Translations under genes and position numbers: made by a program
Assembly: GCA_917880885.1 (NCBI GenBank)
Contig: OU862921.1
Location: 54,362,508 to 54,426,507, forward strand
DNA: 64,000 nt
Source of the DNA: Limnephilus marmoratus
Lineage: Eukaryota; Arthropoda; Insecta; Trichoptera; Limnephilidae
Direction of reading: 5' to 3'
Notes under the pieces: generated by a model
Databases searched by the model: none
What the model was told of the DNA's origin: nothing
Seen by the model: the letters and a program-made list of their open reading frames with translations, nothing else
Shown: positions 43,215 to 54,296 of the stretch, one piece after another
Numbering within the stretch: the stretch's first letter is position 1
Layout: each line of letters starts with the position of its first letter

Positions 43215-46200
43215 TAAAACCAAATTAAATTTAGTCATAGGTAATGTTGCTTGATGTATAAAAAGAGATAGGAAAATTACTACATGTCCGTCCTAACACA
43301 GGGTAATAAATACTAATGTTGAAAGAACCTTATTCTTGGTGTAAGAAAGAAGAAAAAAAAGTGATATGTTTTGTCGAAGATCAATTTCACGAGATACCGT
43401 CCGCAGGAGAGTTTTTATTGGTGTATTATTTTGTACATCTCGTTAAGGGTTCATACAGCTGAAGAGTTTTCTGACAATTTGTCTCGAGAAAACCTTACCT
43501 ACTGCCTTTCGTATTATCAGGATTACTTTCCTTACCTTCCCATTACAAAAAATGTTCAATTTAAAAGTGGTCAAATTATTTATAAATTGTCCAAGAAGGG
43601 CCTTTGTCTTTTGAGTAAAGTGGATCTGTCATGATTTTTTCCCAGATTATAGGAATAAAAAAGAGATGATAAAAACTAACGCTTAACAATGTCTCGAATA
43701 ATTTTCGAGAAGTGCTCGAGTATGTAGGCAACAATAATACATCTGAGGTATTATGTACCAAGACAACAGTTGGTTTAATCTGAACAATCATCTCTGTTTG
43801 TTTTATGACTTGGAATAAGATATGAATATGTTGAGAGGCGCTGAGGATTCTATTTGATAGATATAATGCTTTTCACTCGTCACTCGTCTCTCGTCTAGTT
43901 TTAGTGCTACACATCATAGATCGTACAGACGTACAATAAGGAAGTTGAGTGAAAAATATTCTGACTTATAAAAAATATGTTCATGTAGATCAAAAAATAT
44001 CGATTCTAAATATATAAATATATTTCTATATTATTATTCTTAGAATTAGTTAAACGTTCTTAAAAAATGATTAAAAAGCTATAAGCTAAAAACGCTTCAT
44101 CATTGGTCAAAAGAATTCTGACGTCATCTGTTCCCCGGTTTGTACGATCATAATCGTGCATCTCTTTCTATTACACGATGGTTTATTTATGATGAGACAG
44201 GTTGTATAGGCCAAACGTTTGCTTTACAGACAGAACTGGACAGCAAACTGCAGAAATAAATTAACGTTCATATCACATAAACATAAAAACCAAACAAAAA
44301 TAGTTTTAATATAAACACACAAATAAATATTGAGTTTAAATAATTAGAGAAGAAATTTCTTTACCGCGCGTGAAAAAGTGATGCAGCTTTGAAACAACTA
44401 AACATTTTAATGTAAACATATATTTGTCTCACTTGCACAAGTCACGAGAACAATACCGCCGCTAGTTAGACAAAGGCAGAAACACAAACCTGGGTTGGCA
44501 GGGTGGTGTTGCCTACAATTTGAAATTTTACCCAATATAAACAACGAAAAAGAGTTTTGTTAACAATAGTTTGTAATAAAATAAACTAATTAACATTATT
44601 TTGAATATATGTTTTTTTATTATACTATATGAGTAAAAGTAAGCATAACTAATGAAATCATTACGACATTTTTTGTTCCAATATTTTTTTATCGTACCAA
44701 TAGTATATACTTAATACTCAAACGGACAGTGCTTTAAAAGTGATTCAAAATGTGTTTTCAAAGTTCTTTTCTCAGCAATCGAATTATTTCCACCCACTTA
44801 CCACGGCATGCTGCATCTTTAGGTGCCCTGCAAAATTATTAATATAAAACACTTACTAGATAATTACTAGATTATTCATTAATAAACTAAAATAAGTGGT
44901 AATGACTTCTTCTGTATGAAGATTAAAACGTAATTTTTATTATTATTTCCAAAATATTTTAAATGAGAGGTTACCTAAATAGTAACTTATTCCATAAATC
45001 GTGTATTTTCCCAATAGTGTGGTAAAACCAAAACGACTTTTTAGTGGCAACATTAAACCTGTATTATAGTATTTGACATTTTATATTTCAAATTTCTGCA
45101 TTTTTTAATTAAATATGAATATGTAAACAATAAACTTCCGTGTGGAAAGTAATTTTGCTTGATTTATTATGTGTTTGTGTCATTGAATCGCAATCTTTCA
45201 CGACATATTTAACCATTTTGTAGAGCTTAACGCTCGTTCGACGAAAACTGTCACTTTATAATACCGTGTTGTACGTTCAGGCGGCGGCGAAAAACCCAAA
45301 TTCTGACTTTAAAAATTAATTTAACTATGAAATCTTAATCAATTTTCTTTTTTTTTAATACCATTAATTCTGATAGACGGTTAACATTGATAAGAAAAAT
45401 TGCTGGAATTCCTTATTGAAGAATTAAAAAAATCTCCATACAAAATGCCAAAGCAACGTGTTGAGTGTGAGTCAAATGACGTCACACACACACCTCGCTC
45501 GGATTCCGCCGTTTTGGCGGGCTTAATAAAATTTAAACTTTGAGAATTAATTTATTTATGAAAACGAACTTAAAAAAAAAAAAAATACTAATATTTAAGT
45601 TTGAATGTGCACATTGATAAAAAAAAATAAAAAAAATTGACTCAACTTCCTTATTCTGTGATCTGTGGTGGCACAGCTCAGTGATTGGTGCTGGTAGTAG
45701 CGTAGATAATGTAGTTTCAGCGATTAGTCTTATATTGTTGTTTCAGTTTCCATATAATTTAATGTTCCATGTTTTAATAATTTTTATCTAAAATCTCTAT
45801 TCACTTCTTCCAGTACCTATCCTCGGACCTCACAGGTGAAGGTAGGTATATATTGAGATGTTCTGTCGTAGAGTAGCACCTATCCAAATGTCAATGATGT
45901 TTACTTTTATAACTAAGTTTCAATGAATCGTAATGTTATTTTTTTTATTATTTTGGATTAGTATTTAATACTGTGGATTGTAATGACATACTATATGTAT
46001 TTTTTTTTTCTAATATATATATATATTTTTTTTTTTTTCTTCTAAATAACCAATGTACAATAACCATTAAAATAAAAAAATTTTAAATAAATAAAAAAAC
46101 TTTCTACTACAAAACATAAATACTTGTCACACATTATCATAAATAAACAAGTAAACACCTCAGCACAGGTTCTCCTAGTGAGGTGTTCACGAAACATGCA

Positions 46201-46365
46201 ACAATACCTACAGTTTCACCTTCACAAACCTACCTTATACCTATACCCAACATAATAAAATTGCTAAAAATATATATGGTGAAAATGTATTCAAAAATGT
46301 TAGTAATTAGGTAAATACTGTAATATATAGAAATAAAAAAAAATTGTTTAGCTTATTATTTCCAT
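43215..46365. other. Unannotated AT-rich spacer
   Basis: Two diverged copies of a block of about 115 bp lie at 45298-45415 and 45530-45645 (both with AAAATTAATTTA and ACATTGATAA words). No supported gene. Confidence 0.4.
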
Positions 46366-46369
46366 TCGT

Positions 46370-46530
46370 ACCGGAATCCCATTTTTTACATTATCTCCGC
46401 ACAGGAGGCCCTGAGAATAACTCAGAAAAATAACTCAGGCCCTATATCAACTCTCTGTGTGGAGGGTATTTTTAGGTACTGTAAGCTTCCTTTGAAGTGA
46501 GGAAATTCCGGGAAGGAAAAGGGTATAAGG
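46370..46530 (-). repeat. Dispersed repeat family R, partial copy
   Basis: The reverse complement matches the right end of 42770-43210: TTTTCCTTCCCGGAATTTCC, TTATTTTTCTGAG and GGGCCTCCTGTGCGGAG. Confidence 0.55.
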
Positions 46531-46620
46531 ATAAAGGTATTTTACATTTTTTTTCTTTAAAAACATTACACGAACGTGTGATTGTTATTGCACTATAAAT
46601 GTAAAATCGGTGACCAGACA

Positions 46621-47018
46621 ACTCAGAATGAAACCAGCTCAGAAACACCTTAGAAAGGTCAGTAATAGTGATGATAAAAAAATATTATCGACTGGTCAGT
46701 GGTTGAGTGGGCATAGCGCTTGGGTCCCACCCGAGCGTCGCGTGTTCGATTCCTCGGCTGGCTAAGTCCTCCATCACAACACAAGCAACATTTTCGGCTT
46801 TCTGTGGTGGTAGTAGGAGATTTTCAAACATTGCTGGGTTATTCGTAACCCGGGAATGTTTGTCTTTCTTTTTAAAAAATTAAAAAAAAAATTAAAAATA
46901 TTAAAAAATTGGTTAAATAGGTTAAGTTAGGTTAGGGTTACCGGCTGTTTTAAAATTATATTTTCGTAGCTTTTAATGACCTTTCTGAGGTGTTTCTGAA
47001 TTGGTTTCATTCTGAGTT
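46621..47018. mobile_element. TIR element with 45-bp termini, carrying an internal SINE
   Basis: The left end AACTCAGAATGAAACCAGCT... (46621-46665) and right end ...AATTGGTTTCATTCTGAGTT (46974-47018) match as inverted repeats at about 41 of 45 positions. Most of the interior is a tRNA-headed SINE. Superfamily unknown; no clear target-site duplication. Confidence 0.75.
46684..46910 (+). repeat. tRNA-derived SINE
   Basis: The head reads CAGTGGTTGAGTGGGCATAG (A-box region) and GTGTTCGATTCCTCGG (B box). A short body follows with a GGGTTATTCGTAACCC hairpin, and an A-rich tail of TTAAAAAATTAAAAAAAAAA type. That order fits a pol III SINE in plus orientation. Confidence 0.6.
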
Positions 47019-47724
47019 GGCATGGAACCGTAAAATCGACCACCATAACACGGACATCAGCCTAGCTTGGTGGTCGAAAAATCCACTAATAAATGTAACC
47101 ATAAAATTTTAAGCAATGAATAAAGAAAAAAAAATAAGGGGTGGGTAACATTGGAGGGGACCCACCAATTTCCTAACGGCTAGCCGCGGCTGTTTGCGGA
47201 AACTGGTTGTTTAACTTTCTTAGCCGCACACATCAGGACCCTATTTTTTTTGTAAACAGGAAGCTACAATTATTTTTAAAACGAGTCTAGACCCTCCAAT
47301 GTCCCTGAGTGCATGATTGTTAGTAAGAAAGAAAAATGTATGCATACTTACTATAGTAATTAACAAGATAAATACACACCAGAGATATGTTCTCCTGTTG
47401 GTTCAGCATCTGGTTAGAGTGAAATAATAAAGAAAGAGAACAGGTACGAAATCTCTCTCTCAATGGCCGGCCAAGCAATAATTGGGCAAACGCATCAGCC
47501 ACCAAGATGTAGACAAAGCTCACTAACCTGGGCACTCCAGCTAAGTCATCAAACATAGCGAACTAGTGTTGGGTAGGACACGACATCAGGATGAGTTTGT
47601 ATGAGGTACTCAAATATCGAAATGAGGTGTTGAGGTGTCCCACCTCATTTGAGGTGAGGTGTTAAAATATTTTCGCTTACGGGTGGGGGGGGGGGGGGGG
47701 GGGCTAGAGAAGTCAAAGGGGCTC

Positions 47725-47830
47725 CATCAACCACTCTCGTAGCGAACCGCTTGGGGTGACCTATGTCAGAGGTGTTGATTATATAATAGATGGTTCCCGG
47801 GGCGGCGGTACCCATACCCGCCTCCCGTGT
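47725..47830 (-). repeat. Dispersed repeat family R, partial copy
   Basis: The plus strand reads AGCGAACCGCTTGGGGTGAC, then GGTTCCCGGGGCGGCGGTAC, the reverse complement of the left end of 42770-43210. Confidence 0.6.
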
Positions 47831-48014
47831 TGGTTATTTTTGTAATATGAAAAATGGATATAAAAAAGGCCTACTATCCCCCCCCCCCCCTCCCTCTCTC
47901 ACCCCCTTCCACCCCCCCCCCCCCCCTCCACAACCTCTGATCCTCCCCCTGCACCCCCCTTCTGATCCCCCCTCACTAACCCCCTCCACATCTCAACACT
48001 CCCTCAACCGGTTG

Positions 48015-48660
48015 GAGCAGTTGGTACTCTTGTGCGGTATTCACTTAACAATAATTTAGAAAAACAAAAAAGAAATTCGGAGCAGTTGGGACGCTTGTGC
48101 GGTAATTTACAATAAAAAAATATTAATTTTTTTTGGAGAAGTTGGTACTCTTGTGCGTTATTCACTTAACAATACAAAGTTTAAAATAAAAAATATTTAG
48201 AAAAAAATAATTTTTTTTGAGCAGTTGGGACTTTTGCGCAGTATTCACATAACAATAATTTACAATAAAAAAATATTAAAAAAGTTTTTTTTTCGAGCAG
48301 TTGGTACTCTTGTGCGGTATTTACTTAACAATAATTTAGAATAATTTTTTTTTCGGAGCAGTTGGGACGCTTGTGCGGTAATTTACAATAAAAAATTATT
48401 TTTTTTGGAGCTGTTGGTACTCTTGTGCATAATTACATACATAATTAAAAATAAAAATATTTAGAAAAAAAATTTTTTTGAGCCGTTGGGACTCTTGTGC
48501 AGTATTCACATAACACTAATTTACAATAAAAAATATTTAAAAAAAAATTGGAGCAGTTGTGCGGTATTCACTTAACAGTAATTTAGAATTAAAAAATACA
48601 TAAACAAACAAAAAAATGTGAGCAGTTGGGACGCTTGTGCGGTATTCAAAATATATGTGA
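48015..48660 (+). repeat. Minisatellite of GAGCAGTTGG units, ten copies
   Basis: GAGCAGTTGG(T/G)AC-CTTGTGCGG or a variant begins at 48015, 48080, 48136, 48219, 48295, 48356, 48408, 48480, 48551 and 48620. The spacing varies (52-83 bp) because the A/T-rich part between units changes length. A single relative lies at 8764. Confidence 0.85.
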
Positions 48661-49039
48661 ATGGCTCACCCCAACCACCTCACGGTTCTGTTACAAAAAT
48701 GTCATACAATACACCAACCACCTCGTAACTCACCTCATATTTGATCCATACGTGACATGACATGAATGTAGTCTTATAAACAAATCACCTCACACCTCAA
48801 ATTTGTCCCCCCCTTCATATTTGTCCCATACGTAACATGACATGAATGTAGTCCAATAAACCAACCACCTCACACCTCATATTTGTCCCCCCTTCGTATT
48901 TGTCCTATGCGCGACAACGTGACATGACATTTGTAGTAATACAAAGAAAAAGAGCTGGTACAAATACATTTTGTGAGGTGGGGGGACATTTTACATGTTT
49001 GCATGGGACATTTGAGGTGCCTCTTGTATGAGGTACTCA

Positions 49040-49130
49040 ACACTATAGCGAACCACTTGGGGTGAACTATGATATGGGTGTTGGTTATCCAATAAATGGT
49101 TTCCGAGACGGTGGTATCCATACCTGCCTC
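49040..49130 (-). repeat. Dispersed repeat family R, partial copy
   Basis: AGCGAACCACTTGGGGTGAA and ATAAATGGTTTCCGAGACGG match the reverse complement of 42770-42870. Confidence 0.6.
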
Positions 49131-50028
49131 CCAAAATGAATTCTTGTGGACGATTAACTGATATTATTATTTAATATAAATTATTTTTAAAATGACGCCA
49201 CAAAGCGAATTTGCTAAGTTTGAAGAAGGTTGACTGGAGCTTCAGATTTATGTTTATTATTAATTTGATTCATATTATATGTCTTTCACATTCTGATTAT
49301 ACTGATAAAACTGTTCGTTGTTACAGTTTTAATAGTTTCTGCATTTACACCGTGTAATTCAAATTAGGGGACAAGATCAATTTTTGGGTCTGAAATACAG
49401 GACGTCCTTTAAAATAAAGGACGTCTGGCAACCCTAACCACTGTGAAGCTATTTTGCTTCTATCCACCTGTCGTGGATCCTTTCAGTTTATTTAGTGAAT
49501 TGCAGGACATGGTGCGAGTTTATAAATAAATCTTGCATTACTATCTTCCATCAATTTATCTGGTCGCGTGGTACATTAGTTCAATATAAACTAGGTAGGC
49601 AGGCACCTATTCAATATCGCCTGGTCCCTTGAAGTGATCTCGGTTCTCAGTTCTCCTGTGAAGTTATTAATACCTGATACATAGTCCGCGAATCGGGAAC
49701 TACGCTTGAGATGGAACAACTGATGAACACTGGACGACTGAATGCAGAGAAGATGTTTTCCGCGCTTAACAACTCCGTTGGTCCAGCTGCTGCGTGCAGT
49801 CGCAGTAGGACTGAATCTCATCTTCCTCACATACTACCGCTTTTGCCAATCAAACCGAGCGATCACATCCATAGCTCGATTGAAGCTCATAGTTCAAAGC
49901 GATGTATACTTGCGCCAGAGCGCAGGTGTTTGTTTGATGGTACCTACGTTACACAATTTTATTTTTAATTGTGTGATATCAATTCAATTCAAATCAATTC
50001 AATTTATTAATTTTATAAACATTACAAA
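49131..50028. other. Unannotated spacer
   Basis: No recognised feature. Open plus-strand frames at 49711-50044 lack motifs. Confidence 0.4.
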
Positions 50029-51140
50029 ATGCAGGAGGATCTAAACCGTCTTAATGTTTACTGTACACAACATACCCTTAAAATTAACGTTAAAAAGTGT
50101 TTCGTCGTGAATTTCACTCGAAATCAAAATATGAATATAATCTGAACGGCTCAATATTAATTAACAAAACAGAAGTCAAAGATTTAGGAGTGACATTGGA
50201 CTCTAAGCTTATTTATGATATTCATATAGACTCAGTCACATCAAAAGCCTCGAAAATATTAGGATTCATTCTTAGGACATGTAAAAAATTCAATAATTTT
50301 AGAACAATGAAAATCCTGTATTTTGCTTGTGTCCGTAGCTTACTAGAATACGCGTCACAAGTTTGGAACCCACAATAAAAATCATATGTGGAAAATCTAG
50401 AACGTGTTCAAAATCGTTTTCTACGATACTTAGATTTCCGCAGCTACCGCACAAATCTAAATCACCAAGATTCAGCCGCGTACTTCAATATACTATCATT
50501 AGAAGTTCGAAGAAGCTCGGCCGATGTACTTTTCCTTAAAAAATTGCCAGATCCGTTGTAGATTGCCCAGAACTCTTAGAACGAATACAGATACGAGTTC
50601 CTAATAGAGGAACCAGATCAGACACGATTCTTAGCCTCCCTCGGTGCAACACAAATACTAAGCAGAACTCTTTCATCTATCGTGCATCCAACACTTTCAA
50701 CATATAGTGTGCTATACACAATTTGACATTTTTAACTCTGCACCACACTCCTTAAAATCACACAGACGCTCTCTTGATACTCTACAATAACAATAACTAT
50801 AGATACCCTTTAATCTAATACAACCACCACTCTATGAACTTCCTTTTTTTCTCTTTTAATTTTTGTCACGCATATTTTTACTAATATACCTCAACTTAAC
50901 CGATCCTTCCCCCTCCATTCCCCCATCCTTCACCCCCCTATTCCTACCTAAGTAACTCTGCTCTTAAAATGTAATTTTTCATTAGTAAACATCTCTGGAA
51001 TCACTACGCTTGTATATAATACCTATGTGGAAACCTGTAAATGGTTCAATTGTTGTGACTTAATTACTATATGCTATGTTATCAATGTAAACTGTTGGTA
51101 TCCCAAATAAATAAAATAAAATAAAATAAAAAATAATTTC
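50029..51140 (+). pseudogene. 5'-truncated jockey/CR1-like element with RT C-terminus and tail
   Basis: The plus-strand remnant begins after the RT catalytic site: MQEDLNRLNVYCTQHTLKIN, then VKDLGVTLDSKLIYDIHID, SLLEYASQVWNP and ERVQNRFLRYLDFRSY. Stops (for example after QVWNPQ) and frameshifts break the frame. The element ends in AAATAAATAAAATAAAATAA at 51105-51139, a typical tail. Incomplete reverse transcription is the likely cause of the missing 5' part. Confidence 0.8.
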
Positions 51141-51352
51141 AAGAAGAAAAATTAAAAGCTAAAAATATTTTAGATGAGATAAACAGATTTACACTAACAG
51201 CAACAAAGCTTGACGTTTGAATTTTGCCTCATCGATGTTAAACATATCGATATCCAAAGTGATTCAATTTAACAACAAGATAGCACTCTCGACTGGCATG
51301 ACCATTGGCAAGATAGTTCTCCAAGCCGGGAGATAAAACAGTATATGCTGAC

Positions 51353-52804
51353 TGTAACGGACGTGTTGCTCTCCCTCACTATATATTCTTAATTGTAATT
51401 TATATGTCTTGCTTATGTACAATGCCCCGGTGCAACCAATAAAGCTTGTGTGCCAAGTTTGCACCGGGAGACATTCTAGACTCCTATATTTCTTTAATTA
51501 TGCTTATTTACGCCTCCAAGGCAACCAGGCTGACTAGCCTCCTTCTTATTTATACCCCTGAGAAGGGCCATTTTTCCGGCTCCAAAGGAGCGGCTACTCC
51601 ACCAAGCGGACTGCCTCCGGCTCCGCCAAGCGGGCTGCTCTCTATTTTTTTATTATGGCCCCTTTAAGGGCCTTTTTCGTCCTAGCCGCTAGGTTCATGA
51701 ATACCGTGCCGCCAGCAACGATCTTTTGCCGAACACATTTTATCATTTCTAAAATGTTCTTTTTCTTTATACACAAATGCCCCGGTGCAACAAACAAAAC
51801 TTGTATACCAAGTTGCCACCGGGAGACATGCTAGAATCATTATCATTTCGCCTTCAGGGCTATTTTCCCGGCTCCAAAGCCAAAAAACCAGTTTGGCGGC
51901 CCCATTAAGGGCCCTCATATTGCTTAAAAATACATCATTTTATAACATAACTTCATTTACACACCCCGTAGGATGCTGAAACTAAGACGTTTCAGTGCAG
52001 AGTCCTACGGGGCATCCAAAGAGACATAAATCAACATTGTAACTCTTAAACTGCCAGCGCTATCAGCATTTGCGCAGATTTTCGAGACTTTTGCATCAAT
52101 TCACTTTTTCTCCATTTTAAAAATCCCAGGACCTCGTAAGGCGACGGGACCAAAAGGTTTCGATAGCCAGGCTTACGGGGGACCTGGGAAAAATATTAAC
52201 TTCATTGTAACTCTTCAGATTCCTTTTTTAAAATATAAATACCTACCGACAAAATGTCAAACATCCTTAAACTAACTCTAAACTCAGCAAACAAAAATTC
52301 TACGGATAGAGAATATCCGTAGAACCACTTTAATTTTAAGGAAAACATTGTAAATACTTTAACATGACCTGTATAATTAATTTAAGAAACCAATTTTAGA
52401 CGGCCACTTTCAAGCAAGTGATTGCCGAAATAGGTGGCCCACAGCAAGGCACACCTTTTATACACAAAGGGCTAGGTAAAACCTCCCACCCTAAAAGTGT
52501 ACCACGTGACCGGTTTTGCCCCGGAAATCGGGTATAAAAGACCGGCCGTTTTCAATAATAAATCAGTTATTCTTCAACAGTCAACAAGTCTTTTATTTAC
52601 TCCACAAGTGGTCCAGACACCTACCTCTGGAAGTCTGCGACCTGCTGCCAGCTGCTGCCTCCTGCCGAAGTTCTGCCTGAACGGGAACTCGGTGCCTACC
52701 GCTGCAGTCGGCCCTGACTTTGGGCACTGCCAAGGCACCGCTCAGGCAGAAACTAGGCGCATCCAGGACCATTACCCCTGGATGTAGGGAGGCCAGCTAC
52801 TACA
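51353..52804 (+). mobile_element. Solo LTR of a BEL/Pao element related to element B
   Basis: Starts TGTAACGGACGTGTTGCTCT and ends GGCCAGCTACTACA, 1452 bp. It parallels the element B LTR (1358 bp) in start (TGTAACCGACGTGTT), in an AATAAATCAGTT plus TTTTATTTACTCC segment, and in a downstream CTGCCTCCTGCxGAAGxTCTG / GGTGCCTACC segment. No internal region follows: no primer-binding site is seen after 52804. The flanks CTGAC and ATCAC do not match, so recombination or divergence has obscured the target site. Four hairpin segments are present. Confidence 0.75.
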
Positions 52805-52814
52805 ATCACCATCA

Positions 52815-53162
52815 TCAGCGTGAGCTAGTCGAAGGCGTGCACAAAACCGGTGCTTCTATTTTACAGTCTTGTAAAGGCTTGATACGTCTGTTACACTGAC
52901 GTTGACGGAGATAACCATCGGGAACATAGAAATTAATTCTTTCCATAATAGCCGAGTTTTGGAACCATCCACGAATCAGTCTGAAGAAATGTGTTACAAT
53001 GAGTATATCCCTTCTGGCTTTGAGCCGTAGACTGTTCGTACTGAGCATGCTCAAGAGAAAGTCGGTAGGGTAGAGCCACGGATAGTAGCCATACTCCCTC
53101 AGATAAAGAAATCTCAGAAATTTCTTTTGCCGCACTCGATCATAAGGGAATACTTCATACAA
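52815..53162 (-). pseudogene. Jockey-like ORF2 C-terminal fragment
   Basis: A minus-strand frame of about 115 codons reads RVRQKKFLRFLYLREYGYYP, LYPTDFLLSMLSTNSLRLKA and FYVPDGYLRQRQ, the post-RT C-terminal region of jockey-type ORF2 proteins. The RT and endonuclease domains are absent, as is the tail. It directly abuts the solo LTR. Confidence 0.75.
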
Positions 53163-53814
53163 GTACTTAGGTACTCGTATTTACTGTGATTTTTATTCAA
53201 TTAATTAGTTTTTTCATTGACTTTCAATATTAAAAACAGTACAAATAAACACGTTTCGTTAATTAATTTCGGAATCATATATTATATCATACAGCAGGTT
53301 GTGTGGTTTCCAGCGGTCATCGGGTTCGGCTTCGGTTTCCATTGATTTTATTTATTTTGTGCTAATGTCCACTGGTATTAAGAATTTCCTGATCGACAAA
53401 TGTTGGTCACGTTCAGTTCTGATTTCTGGTTGCAATTTTTGTCCAGCATCCGCCATCACGTTTCCGGCAGCCGGAAGTCACGTGGGACAGTGTCCATCCG
53501 CGGGTAGGAGGAAGCGGAACTTGCCGATCGGGTGCATTTATTGTGTGAGACACTACACGTACGCACACACACACATACCGGTCTTTGTTAAATAGCGATT
53601 TTTTATTTTTTTTTTTTATTTCATATAATTTTTGAAAGTACACTTTTATATTTTTTTCTTGATTACCATACTAGGCTAATGCCCGTGTTAAGGTAATCAT
53701 ACGTGATATAAGTTATACAATGTGAGTGCTAGAACAAAATATAGGTTTGAAATAGAAATTATAAGATATTAGAAACTAGAGAAAGAAAAAAGATAAAAAT
53801 ATTTAAGGTAAAAT

Positions 53815-54020
53815 ATAACAAGATATATGTATATGTAAGCACATACACATACAAATGCATATACATACACAATATATATATATATATATTGTATACATAC
53901 ACAATATATATTGTATACATACACAATATATATTGTATACATACACAATATATATATATATATATACACATATAACTACATATAAATACTTACAAACACA
54001 CATATACATAAACATACATT
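53815..54020. repeat. (TA)/(TACACA) microsatellite in 3' UTR
   Basis: Alternating ATATAT and ACATACACAATATATATTGT units. It gives rise to tyrosine/isoleucine-rich frames on several registers, which I do not annotate. Confidence 0.9.
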
Positions 54021-54296
54021 ATATAAAGGATTATAAAAAAGAAAATGTTTTAAAGAAGTAAAAAATAAAATACTAGAAAATATAAATTACTAAGAAATAA
54101 GATTTAAATATGTTAATCTATATATTTTTATTTTTTATGAAAGCTAAAATTTGTTCATTCAGAGATTAGTCAAGGTAGGTCAATACTCGTCTAGAAGAGT
54201 ATATATTTAGGTTAGATTAGAATTCAGTGAAGTTAGGTTGGAAAAAGATGTTAAGTATGATATTTTATTTAGTTAATTTAATTATTTTCTTTTCTT

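Larger units (their letters stand above)
47590..49060. repeat. Complex repeat block with GC-rich and polypurine runs
   Basis: The block is bracketed by direct copies of TTGTATGAGGTACTCAA (47596-47612 and 49025-49041). Inside are a G run of about 20 (47685-47702), C-rich tracts (47878-47970), the minisatellite below, and a repeat of about 80 bp with CATATTTGTCC and ACATGACATGAATGTAGT (about 48715-48930). Confidence 0.65.

Noticed and set aside
47790..48059. Pro-rich 89-codon frame
   Set aside because: Reads through C-runs of a minisatellite; no start context or conservation evidence.
53759..54061. Tyr/Ile/Cys-rich frames on both strands
   Set aside because: Translation of a TA/TACACA microsatellite.
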